From Paenibacillus glycanilyticus (GTDB taxonomy: Bacteria > Bacillota > Bacilli > Paenibacillales > Paenibacillaceae), in the NCBI RefSeq assembly GCF_030161375.1, contig NZ_BSSQ01000019.1, positions 124,001 to 188,000 on the forward strand: DNA of 64,000 nt, given 5' to 3'. Below, in pieces: positions 33,490 through 40,823 of this stretch (the stretch's first letter is position 1; each line of letters starts with the position of its first letter). The notes beneath the pieces were generated by a model, which had not been told where the DNA came from, searched no databases, and worked only from the letters and a program-made list of their open reading frames with translations. The position numbers were made by a program, and so were the translations under genes.

Positions 33490-34065
33490 TTATTTCACGA
33501 TACGTTTCGCGTATACGAGCGACTTCTGGAACCATGTGCCTTCCATCGGTTCGTACGTAACCTTAGCTCGTCCACCGCCGCATTGCAGGATGTAATGCTT
33601 GCCGTTGATTACGCCTGCGTAGATCCCAACGTGACCGCCGCCGCCGCTTGTCGATTTGTTCAAGGAGCCGTCACCCGGGTCAGCGGAATTCGTAAAGAAC
33701 AGCAGGTCTCCAACCTTCAAGTTTTTGAATTTGTTTTTGGAATCGATAATGACTTGCGAACCGATCTTGCTGCTGTAGCGCTGTGTTCGCGACGCGCTGG
33801 AGAATTCAATCCCGAAAGTGCTTTTGTACACCCAAGAAGTAAAGTTGGAGCAGTCAAAGCCATAACCAGGCTTTTGCGTTCCGTGACGCCAAGTCACGCC
33901 AAGCTGCGTTTTGCCTTTTGCTATTAATTTATTGAGGTTTTGAGTGCTTGCCGTTACTTTGGTAGACGAACTGGTTGCCGCGAAGGCAGGTGCTGCTTGT
34001 ACAACACCGGTAAAAGCAATCGCGCTTGCGAGCGTAATTTTGACGATCATATTTTTGTTTAACAT
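33490..34065 (-). CDS. Secreted NlpC/P60 peptidoglycan endopeptidase
   Basis: 191 residues. Signal peptide to about residue 29 (APAFA), a short linker, then an NlpC/P60 domain with catalytic Cys72 (YGFDCSNFTSWVY) and His145 (GGGGHVGIYAG). The SADPGDG/STSGGGG insert before the His is longer than usual. These enzymes cleave gamma-D-Glu to diamino acid stem-peptide bonds in the wall. No SH3 or LysM targeting domain is present. AGGAGG lies 6 bases before the ATG, inside the conserved stem-loop leader seen also before the YesN-like gene. Confidence 0.92.
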   Translation of the reverse strand: MLNKNMIVKITLASAIAFTGVVQAAPAFAATSSSTKVTASTQNLNKLIAKGKTQLGVTWRHGTQKPGYGFDCSNFTSWVYKSTFGIEFSSASRTQRYSSKIGSQVIIDSKNKFKNLKVGDLLFFTNSADPGDGSLNKSTSGGGGHVGIYAGVINGKHYILQCGGGRAKVTYEPMEGTWFQKSLVYAKRIVK

Positions 34066-34070
34066 ATGTA

Positions 34071-34113
34071 TCCTCCTAAAATGAATGATTCATGCTTCGA
34101 AAGCATGTGCTTA
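34071..34113 (-). repeat. Short form of the stem-loop leader repeat
   Basis: On the minus strand, ATGCTTTCGAAGCAT hairpin, then GAATCATTCATTTTAGGAGG ending in the ribosome binding site. It is nearly the same as the ends of the 20.5-kb element but lacks its central ~30-base hairpin. Confidence 0.65.
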
Positions 34114-34500
34114 ATGATTCTGACGCTGTGGCATTTGGTCTTGAAAGCCCAATCATTTGTTTCGGCCTTTACATCGTATCGTTATAACATTTTGAATTCA
34201 TCCCATAAGATTTACCACAAATATGCGAGATGCACTTTATAAAAGTACATTCATTATTCCTGAAATTTCTATAATGTTCATGCAGGAATAATAATCATGC
34301 TAATATAATCAATAATTAGGAATAATCATCTAAATGATAGAACTAGATTTTTCCGGGAACAGCAGCTCTTAGTCCGATAAAAAATGGAAAACGAATAAAA
34401 GAGAAACTTTGGTCCAAGACTGCAAGAGGGAACTTCACCCTCAAATGAGAAATTATTAATGCGAGATCTGCAAGGATTGCACTATGTCGCGGTTGAAGTG
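34114..34500. other. AT-rich intergenic region
   Basis: About 390 bases with no credible gene. It holds the promoter side of the NlpC gene and an inverted repeat at 34253-34292. Otherwise I see nothing definite. Confidence 0.6.
34253..34292. repeat. Inverted repeat ATTATTCCTG / CAGGAATAAT
   Basis: Perfect 10-bp arms separated by 20 bases in the AT-rich gap. A further GGAATAATCAT at 34319-34329 repeats part of the right arm. Could be an operator for the divergent genes. Confidence 0.4.
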
Positions 34501-34504
34501 AGAG

Positions 34505-34556
34505 TTGACACGACACCAAACGGTGTCTTATAATCAAACTGTCACCGAATGGTGTC
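34505..34556 (+). promoter_or_regulatory. SigA promoter with two palindromic ArsR-type operators
   Basis: TTGACA (34505-34510), 18-bp spacer, TATAAT (34529-34534). A perfect GACACC-AAAC-GGTGTC palindrome (34512-34527) fills the spacer. A second, one-mismatch copy (GTCACC-GAAT-GGTGTC, 34541-34556) covers the transcription start, with centres 29 bp apart. The layout fits autorepression by the ArsR-type protein encoded next. Confidence 0.8.
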
Positions 34557-34598
34557 CTATATAGGGAATGCGATGGTATGTAATTAGGAGATGGTGTT

Positions 34599-34925
34599 GT
34601 GGTCGATAACAATACGCGGGATGTGTTTGACGCGATTGCAGATCCAACCAGACGCAAATTGATTCATCTGTTGTCGGAGTCAAAAGAGCTGCCGCTGCAT
34701 GAATTAACAACGAAATTTTCGATGGGGCGGACTGCAGTATCCAAACATTTGACGATATTAAAAGAAGCAGGTTTGGTGCTTGACCGGAAAGTCGGAAGAG
34801 AAACGCTGTTTAGGCTAAATGCCACTCCGCTGAGGGAAATTCAAGATTGGGTAGCTTTCTACAGTAAGTTCTGGACCATGAATATGTTGCGGTTAAACCA
34901 CTTATTTGAGGAGGAAGACAAATGA
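34599..34925 (+). CDS. ArsR-family transcriptional regulator
   Basis: 108 residues, winged-helix HTH: FDAIADPTRRKLIHLLSES, PLHELTTKFSMGRTAVSKHLTILKEAGLVLDRKVGRETLF (recognition helix and wing). No metal-binding cysteine motif, so it belongs to the non-metal ArsR group usually paired with SRPBCC/AHSA1 proteins. GTG start with AGGAG 8 bases upstream. The next gene starts inside its stop codon. Two palindromes at its promoter are the probable binding sites. Confidence 0.9.
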   Translation: MVDNNTRDVFDAIADPTRRKLIHLLSESKELPLHELTTKFSMGRTAVSKHLTILKEAGLVLDRKVGRETLFRLNATPLREIQDWVAFYSKFWTMNMLRLNHLFEEEDK

Positions 34926-35320
34926 GTTTGAAGTTGGAACTTGATTTTCAGTATAACGTATCCGTTGAGAGGGCTTGGAGCGCATTAACCGACTCCAGCA
35001 TGCTGGCTAAGTGGGTATTGCCGAACGACTTCAAACCCGTTGTGGGACATCTGTTCCAATTCCGCGCGGAGCCGAACAAATATTGGGATGGCATTATTAA
35101 CGGCGAAGTACTCGTCATCAATGAACCAACCGAGGTGTCCTATACTTGGTCGGTAGGCGAAGAGAAACATACCGTCATTTGGACGCTGCAAGATCTGGGA
35201 GACGGCAAGGTTAATCTTCACCTGGAGCAAACCGGATTCTCGACTGTGCCGGCGCTTGAAGGCGCACGGTACGGCTGGACGAACTGGCATAAGGAGCTCG
35301 ACAAGCTGCTAGCGCAATAA
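34922..35320 (+). CDS. SRPBCC/AHSA1-domain protein
   Basis: 132 residues, START-like fold of the Aha1-homology type: the family opening ...VSVERAWSALTDSSMLAKWVLPNDFKPVVGH, a central VLVINEPTEVSYTWS strand and the closing GWTNWHKELDKLLAQ helix. Presumed to bind a hydrophobic small molecule. The ArsR-SRPBCC pairing with a 4-base overlap is common in Bacilli, and the SRPBCC protein may bind the inducer or the toxic compound. Followed by a near-perfect hairpin. Confidence 0.88.
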   Translation: MSLKLELDFQYNVSVERAWSALTDSSMLAKWVLPNDFKPVVGHLFQFRAEPNKYWDGIINGEVLVINEPTEVSYTWSVGEEKHTVIWTLQDLGDGKVNLHLEQTGFSTVPALEGARYGWTNWHKELDKLLAQ

Positions 35321-35357
35321 GCGCAGCAAGTACAATAAGCCCAACAAGAAACATCAT

Positions 35358-35387
35358 AACCGGCTGCAAATGGTTGCAGCCGGTTTG
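35358..35387 (+). terminator. Terminator-like hairpin
   Basis: AACCGGCTGCAA-ATGG-TTGCAGCCGGTT is a perfect stem, but the following T-run is weak (TGTCT). Just before it a 16-base segment is repeated in tandem (CAATAAGC...CAAG). Confidence 0.6.
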
Positions 35388-35453
35388 TCTGCCGTAGGTT
35401 ATTTTCTAATGAATAGATCTTATTGATAACTAGTACATGGAAGGAAGTCATAA

Positions 35454-37709
35454 ATGAGCGAAAGCAATCAGGAGTATATCGTCATTACGGGCGCGAGGGA
35501 AAACAACTTAAAAAACGTATCTTTGCGTATACCAAAACGGAAGATTACGATATTTACCGGAGTATCGGGATCCGGCAAATCTTCCATCGTCTTTGATACT
35601 ATCGCCGCAGAGTCTACGCGGCTCTTGAATGAAAACTTCAGTATGTTCGTGCGCAATTTTCTGCCCAAAGTTCCGCAACCGGACACGGATGCGATCCAGA
35701 ATTTGAGCATGGCCGTTATTGTCGATCAGAAGCGGCTTGGCGGCGGTTCCCATTCCACTATGGGGACCATTACCGATATCTCTCCGATTCTTCGGGTGTT
35801 ATTCTCCCGGGTAGGTCAACCGTATGTAGGGCAAGCGAATATGTTTTCCTTCAACGATCCGCAAGGGATGTGCCCGGAATGTAACGGCATTGGCCGCAAG
35901 TTAGGCGTCGATATGAGCAAAGCCATTGATAAGTCCAAGTCCTTAAGCGAAGGGGCTATTATGTTGCCCGATTATTCCGTGAACAGTTGGGATTGGAATT
36001 TGCTCGTGCAGGGTGGACCGTATGACCCAGACAAGAAACTTAGCGATTATTCGGAAGAAGAGCTCGAACAGCTGCTGTACGCGAAGGCTAGAAAAGTTCA
36101 AATGGACTTCGCCGGCAAAGCAACCAATATTACGGTGGAAGGCGTTATCGAGAAGTTCACGAACAAATACATTAAACAAGACGTGAAGCTGAAATCGGAA
36201 CGCACGCAAAAAGCGGTTGCGCCTTATATCACCGAAGGTCCATGCACCAGCTGCCGCGGCACAAGACTAAGTCAGGCCACGCTCAGCTGCAAAATTAACG
36301 GGATGAACATTGCCGAAATGTCCGCCATGGAAGTTGGTCATCTCATTAGAGTCATTCGGGAGATTGATGATCCGAAAGCCGGCCCCATCGTCAAATCGCT
36401 GACCGAAAGACTGCAACATCTGGTCGATATCGGACTCGATTACTTAACGCTAGACCGGGAGACGGATACGTTGTCCGGCGGCGAGTCGCAACGCGTAAAG
36501 ATGGTCAAACATCTAAGCGGCAGTCTGGTTGACGTTACGTACATTTTCGACGAACCAAGCGTTGGCCTACATCCCCGCGATGTCCACAGGCTGAACGATT
36601 TGCTGGTTAAGCTGCGCGACAAAGGCAACACCGTTATTGTCGTGGAGCATGATCCCGATGTCATCAAGGTGGCGGATCATATCGTTGACGTAGGACCTCA
36701 TGCCGGCAACCGCGGCGGCAATATCGTATTTGAAGGAAGCTTCGAAGGGTTGCTTGAATCGGGATCGCTGACAGGCAACTTCATGAAACGTCCGCTCCAG
36801 TTAAACGAGAATGTGCGGCAGCCATCTGGCAAGCTAGGTATCCGTCATGCTAGCCTACATAACCTGCAAGACGTAAGCGTGGATATTCCTGCTGGCGTGC
36901 TCACGGTTGTTACTGGCGTTGCAGGTTCGGGTAAAAGCACGCTCATTAACGATATTTTTCTAAGCGAGCATTCCGATGCGATCGTCATCGACCAATCGGC
37001 GGTAGGCGTCTCGACGCGTTCAAACCCGGCTACGTACACGGGCATTATGGATGATGTCCGCAAAGCTTTTGCCTCCGCTAATAAAGTGAATCAAGGTTTG
37101 TTCAGCTTCAACTCCAAAGGCGCTTGCGAGAACTGTCAAGGACTTGGCGTCGTATATACCGATCTGGCATTCCTTGAAAGCGTAAAGCTGCCATGCGAAG
37201 TTTGCGGCGGCAAACGGTTCAAGGAAGAAGTACTGGATTATAAGCTGAATGGCAAGTCGATCGCGGACGTGCTTGCGCTGACCGTAGAGCAAGCATTGGA
37301 GTTTTTCGAACTGAAGGAAGTTGTCCGCAAACTTCAGGCGTTGAGCGACGTAGGGCTGAACTATATTACGCTTGGCCAGCCGCTTAGTACGCTGTCGGGC
37401 GGGGAATGCCAGAGGATTAAGCTGGCAAGCGAGCTGCACAAGAAGGGCAGTATTTACGTGATGGACGAACCAACCACCGGTCTTCATATGTCGGATATCG
37501 GTCATCTTCTGGAAATTATGCATCGTCTGGTAGACGCGGGCAATACGGTTATCGTCATCGAACATAATCTCGAGGTCATTAGCCAAGCGGATTGGATTAT
37601 CGACATGGGACCGGATGGAGGCAGCAAAGGCGGACAAGTCGTATTTGAAGGGACGCCGACGCAAATTATTCATGCCGAGCAGTCCATTACCGGAAGATAT
37701 ATGAAGTAA
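35454..37709 (+). CDS. Short UvrA-like ABC ATPase (UvrA2/DrrC type)
   Basis: 751 residues against about 950 for housekeeping UvrA. Two ABC modules are present: Walker A GVSGSGKSS (about 36-44), a first CPEC/CTSC zinc-finger region, signature LSGGESQRV and Walker B YIFDEPSVGL; then Walker A GVAGSGKST, CENCQG...CEVCGG zinc finger, signature LSGGECQRIKL and YVMDEPTTGLH. The region between the first Walker A and signature is too short for the full UvrB-binding and insertion domains. Such short UvrA paralogues include DrrC, which protects Streptomyces from daunorubicin; a DNA-damage or drug-tolerance role is inferred. GGAAGG precedes the start. Confidence 0.88.
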   Translation: MSESNQEYIVITGARENNLKNVSLRIPKRKITIFTGVSGSGKSSIVFDTIAAESTRLLNENFSMFVRNFLPKVPQPDTDAIQNLSMAVIVDQKRLGGGSHSTMGTITDISPILRVLFSRVGQPYVGQANMFSFNDPQGMCPECNGIGRKLGVDMSKAIDKSKSLSEGAIMLPDYSVNSWDWNLLVQGGPYDPDKKLSDYSEEELEQLLYAKARKVQMDFAGKATNITVEGVIEKFTNKYIKQDVKLKSERTQKAVAPYITEGPCTSCRGTRLSQATLSCKINGMNIAEMSAMEVGHLIRVIREIDDPKAGPIVKSLTERLQHLVDIGLDYLTLDRETDTLSGGESQRVKMVKHLSGSLVDVTYIFDEPSVGLHPRDVHRLNDLLVKLRDKGNTVIVVEHDPDVIKVADHIVDVGPHAGNRGGNIVFEGSFEGLLESGSLTGNFMKRPLQLNENVRQPSGKLGIRHASLHNLQDVSVDIPAGVLTVVTGVAGSGKSTLINDIFLSEHSDAIVIDQSAVGVSTRSNPATYTGIMDDVRKAFASANKVNQGLFSFNSKGACENCQGLGVVYTDLAFLESVKLPCEVCGGKRFKEEVLDYKLNGKSIADVLALTVEQALEFFELKEVVRKLQALSDVGLNYITLGQPLSTLSGGECQRIKLASELHKKGSIYVMDEPTTGLHMSDIGHLLEIMHRLVDAGNTVIVIEHNLEVISQADWIIDMGPDGGSKGGQVVFEGTPTQIIHAEQSITGRYMK

Positions 37710-37720
37710 AGGAGAGGAGC

Positions 37721-38323
37721 ATGCCTGAGATGACAACAACGATAACAAATCCGAAGGTAGACGGTTTCTTACGGAAGGTGAAGCAGTGGAAGGAAGAATA
37801 CGTGGAGCTAAGGAACATTATTCTCGATTGCCACTTGACCGAAGATTTCAAATGGATGCATCCTTGCTATACGCATGAAGGAAAAAACATCGTATTGATC
37901 CACGGATTCAAAGAGTATATCGCGATTTTGTTCCATAAAGGCGCTTTGCTGAAAGACCCTCACGGCATTCTTATTCAGCAGACCGAAAACGTGCAAGCCG
38001 CACGCCAGATCCGGTTCACCAGCATCGAACAAATCGTTGAACTGGAACCGGCAATCAGAGCTTATATCGATGAAGCGATCGAGCTTGAGAAAGCCGGCGT
38101 CGAAATTCCTTACAAGAAAACGTCCGAGTATCCTGTACCGGAAGAGTTCCAGGTGAAGCTGGATGAAGATGCCGCATTAAAAGAAGCGTTTGAAGCTTTG
38201 ACGCCAGGACGGCAAAGAGCGTATTTGTACAACATCGCGCAACCGAAACAATCCAAGACCCGCGCGGCAAGAGTGGAGAAATATATACCGCAAATTCTGG
38301 ACGGCAAAGGCATCGATGATTAG
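37721..38323 (+). CDS. YdeI-family (DUF1801-type) protein
   Basis: 200 residues. It has the DUF1801 core (EDFKWMHPCYTHEGKNIVLIHGFKEYIAILFHKGALL, about 43-79), a middle helix region, and the YdeI C-terminal bacteriocin-resistance-type segment (ALTPGRQRAYLYNIAQPKQSKTRAARVEKYIP). Cytosolic; in B. subtilis YdeI is linked to tolerance of an antimicrobial, but the biochemical role is unknown. It starts 11 bases after the UvrA-like gene with GGAGAGGAG, so the two are cotranscribed. Confidence 0.85.
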   Translation: MPEMTTTITNPKVDGFLRKVKQWKEEYVELRNIILDCHLTEDFKWMHPCYTHEGKNIVLIHGFKEYIAILFHKGALLKDPHGILIQQTENVQAARQIRFTSIEQIVELEPAIRAYIDEAIELEKAGVEIPYKKTSEYPVPEEFQVKLDEDAALKEAFEALTPGRQRAYLYNIAQPKQSKTRAARVEKYIPQILDGKGIDD

Positions 38324-38339
38324 AACGGATTATTAATAG

Positions 38340-38369
38340 GGGCGCAACTTCGTGTTGCGTCCTTATTTT
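38340..38369 (+). terminator. Rho-independent terminator
   Basis: GGGCGCAAC-TTCGT-GTTGCGTCC hairpin then TTATTTT. It separates the YdeI-like gene from the glycosylase gene, and may terminate only partly because the next ribosome binding site follows at once. Confidence 0.75.
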
Positions 38370-38386
38370 AGGAGGTGGAGCTGTGT

Positions 38387-39586
38387 ATGATCCAAACGAC
38401 TAAACAAAGTCTCCGGCGTTTTTTGCTCGAGGAACAACTGCTCTTGCAGCCGCGTAGCGGGGAAAAGACGGACAAGACGGGCAAGGAGCTAGTTCGCGAC
38501 GTTATTCGCAAGCTGGAATGCGTGCAGATTGATCCGGTGGCCGCTGTGCGGGCGAATCAGCATTTGGTACTGTCTGCGCGAATTGCCAACTATGATCCGG
38601 CATGGTTGAACGAGCTGCTTCGCGAGCATGACGTATTCGAATATTTTGCGAATGCGGCTTGCGTGATACCAATCGAGGATTATCCTATCTTTGAGCCAAC
38701 AAGAGCGAGAATACGCGAGCATTTGACCGCCTCCATCGAAGCCCTGCAGCCCGTACCCGAGCAAGTGATGGACAAGCTCCGGGAAGAAGGGGCGCAGCCG
38801 GCTAGAGCTTTTGAATCGGATCAGCGCGTTCACGGTTATTGGGAGAATGCCAATAACAACGCTCGCACGAAAGCAACGTCGCATGCCATCAATCTCTTAA
38901 CCGACAGCGCCCACATCCGGATTGTTGGCAGGGAAGGCAATCAGAGATTGTTTGATCTAACGAGCAACAGCATTCCTCCCGAGCTGTTATCGGCAGCAAA
39001 TGAGATGGATCTGGAAGAAGCGCAGCGCCTTATGCTGCTTAAATATTTTCGCGCGTACCGCGTATTTGAACCTTCCGATTCGAGATTCGGGTGGCTTAGG
39101 CTTAATGCCGCCGAGCGCCGTGAAGCCATCAATCAGTTCATGCGCGCAGGTATCGTAACGGAAGTTAAGGTTGAGGGGTTGAAACATCCGTATTATATCC
39201 TGACTTCCGACCGGGAGCGGTTATTGGCTTATTCAGAGGAAAATGCGAATGCAGAAACCAAAGACATTACCTTCCTGCCTCCGTTAGATAATATGCTGTG
39301 GAGCCGTAAACGGCTGGAGGATTTATTCGAGTTCGAATACCGATGGGAAATTTACACCCCGGCGATTAAAAGAAAATACGGCTATTATGCGATGCCGATA
39401 TTGGCAGGAGACAGACTGATCGGCAGGATGGATCCGCGATTGGACCGGAAAGAAGGCGTGCTGAAGGTTGAATTGCTGCATTTTGAACCGGAAGTAAAGG
39501 CGACCGCTCAGTTGCGCAATAACGTGAAGAAGGCCATCAAGGCGTTTGCAAAAGCGAATGGAGCGATTCACGTCATTTATAGTTAA
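38387..39586 (+). CDS. YcaQ/AlkZ-like winged-helix DNA glycosylase
   Basis: 399 residues. This is the HTH_42/YcaQ family, whose characterised members excise crosslinked or bulky alkylated bases. The catalytic Q-phi-D motif is visible at 47-49 (VQIDPV); the middle carries ENANNNARTKATSHAINLL and winged-helix repeats, and the C-terminal domain has FLPPLDNMLWSRKRLEDLFEFEYRWEIYTP and GRMDPRLDRK, both family hallmarks. The ATG at 38387 is preferred to GTG 38375, which would lie inside the AGGAGGTGG ribosome binding site. It is next to the UvrA-like gene. Confidence 0.88.
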   Translation: MIQTTKQSLRRFLLEEQLLLQPRSGEKTDKTGKELVRDVIRKLECVQIDPVAAVRANQHLVLSARIANYDPAWLNELLREHDVFEYFANAACVIPIEDYPIFEPTRARIREHLTASIEALQPVPEQVMDKLREEGAQPARAFESDQRVHGYWENANNNARTKATSHAINLLTDSAHIRIVGREGNQRLFDLTSNSIPPELLSAANEMDLEEAQRLMLLKYFRAYRVFEPSDSRFGWLRLNAAERREAINQFMRAGIVTEVKVEGLKHPYYILTSDRERLLAYSEENANAETKDITFLPPLDNMLWSRKRLEDLFEFEYRWEIYTPAIKRKYGYYAMPILAGDRLIGRMDPRLDRKEGVLKVELLHFEPEVKATAQLRNNVKKAIKAFAKANGAIHVIYS

Positions 39587-39598
39587 TAGCATTAAATT

Positions 39599-39628
39599 AA
39601 AAAAAGACACCTAAACAGTGTCTTTTTT
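39599..39628. terminator. Bidirectional terminator
   Basis: AAAAAAGACAC-CTAAACA-GTGTCTTTTTT between convergent genes. Confidence 0.88.
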
Positions 39629-39646
39629 CGTTGCAGCTACTCTTCG

Positions 39647-39886
39647 TCATCCAGGTTGCAGGGCAAAAGTGAACGAAACGGTTGTGTTTATTTGCAATTT
39701 GAAATCGCGGGCGTTATACGACACAACAACCATTCCCGTTTCAAGATCGTCAATGAACCGTACCTGGCTAGGAGATTTGAACCCTGCCGCCTTCAAGAGG
39801 GCTCTCATCCTAAGCATCTTCTGATTTTTGGTTAAATCATTGTCGCCGATCAAATCTTCGACTTTTTTCCTAATTAATAGAAACAT
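39647..39886 (-). CDS. Small hypothetical protein
   Basis: 79 residues (KVEDLIGDNDLTKNQKMLRMRALLKAAGF, then SPSQVRFIDDLETGMVVVSY). It reads like a helical half followed by a small beta sheet. Composition is protein-like and a terminator stands right behind it on its strand. The ribosome binding site is weak, so the true start is uncertain. A downstream TTG after AGGAAAAAAG is an alternative. Unrecognised. Confidence 0.5.
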   Translation of the reverse strand: MFLLIRKKVEDLIGDNDLTKNQKMLRMRALLKAAGFKSPSQVRFIDDLETGMVVVSYNARDFKLQINTTVSFTFALQPG

Positions 39887-39969
39887 ATCTACGCAAATCG
39901 CATGAAACGACGCCGGCCTTCAAACAGTATAACAAGCTAAGGAATTAGCTAAGGCGAGGTGCTCAAGAC

Positions 39970-40797
39970 ATGATGAACGAAAGAGAAGATACACCATATT
40001 TGCAATTGCAATCACGGCAAATTGAACAATGGGAGCAAGATCAGAAAGGGTTGTATTTCTGGGAAAAGCTCGGCAGGTTGCCTTTTGCGATTTTGGACCG
40101 GCTTACCCCGAAGTTCATCCAAGACAAAATCGGGATGGCGCTAGACGAGCTTGGCAGTTATGTCCAGAGCGGAGGACGTTATTTAATAAGCAAAGAACAG
40201 ATGTACCGCAAATTTTTCCCGAACGAGGAGTGGGAGGAAGACGCAGCTTTTGGCCAGATCGCCAAGCTTCCGCTTGTACGGATGGATGAAATGGCAGACC
40301 GCATTACGAAAACAAGCAGCTATACGGCAACGGCACAAGGGGCGAGTACGGGGATTGGAGGGATCTTTACGCTTGCCATCGATATCCCGCTCTTACTCGG
40401 TATTTCGATTAAAGCGCTGCAGGAGATCGCCATCAGCTACGGTTATGACCCGACCGAAAAAGCGGAGCGCGCTTTTATCGTGAAATGTTTGCAATTCTCT
40501 TCTTCCGATATCGTTGGGAAAAAAGCGATTTTGGAGGATCTTGCCCGCTTCCATTCCGGTGAGCATAGCGGTCAAGTCATCTCCCAGCTGCAAGGATGGC
40601 GCGAGGTGATGATGACTTACCGGGACAACTTTGGATGGAAAAAGCTGTTCCAGCTTATACCGGTCGCGGGTATGTTGTTTGGGGCTTACATCAACCGTTC
40701 AACGCTCAAGGACGTTACGGAAACAGGCAAAATGATGTACCGGAAACGCAGAATTCTGGAGAAATTAAATGCTGCGGAGGATAACCCTCTCCCGTAA
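39970..40797 (+). CDS. EcsC-family protein
   Basis: 275 residues. It has the EcsC signature (TATAQGASTGIGGIFTLAIDIPLLLGISIKALQEIAISYGYDP, about 117-160) with a hydrophobic, glycine-rich hairpin that may insert in or associate with the membrane, and a second hydrophobic stretch near the C-terminus (QLIPVAGMLFGAYI). Named after EcsC of B. subtilis; the molecular role of the family is unknown. It has an AAGGCGAGG ribosome binding site. It may be coexpressed with the sulfatase gene that starts 26 bases later. Confidence 0.88.
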   Translation: MMNEREDTPYLQLQSRQIEQWEQDQKGLYFWEKLGRLPFAILDRLTPKFIQDKIGMALDELGSYVQSGGRYLISKEQMYRKFFPNEEWEEDAAFGQIAKLPLVRMDEMADRITKTSSYTATAQGASTGIGGIFTLAIDIPLLLGISIKALQEIAISYGYDPTEKAERAFIVKCLQFSSSDIVGKKAILEDLARFHSGEHSGQVISQLQGWREVMMTYRDNFGWKKLFQLIPVAGMLFGAYINRSTLKDVTETGKMMYRKRRILEKLNAAEDNPLP

Positions 40798-40823
40798 CGA
40801 AATTAGTTACTGGAGGTGGTGGC

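Noticed and set aside
34200..34340. AT-rich stretch as an origin or partition site
   Set aside because: No DnaA boxes or iterons, and the composition is ordinary for an intergenic region.
35454..37709. Housekeeping uvrA
   Set aside because: It is about 200 residues too short, lacks room for the UvrB-binding insertion and is not next to uvrB.
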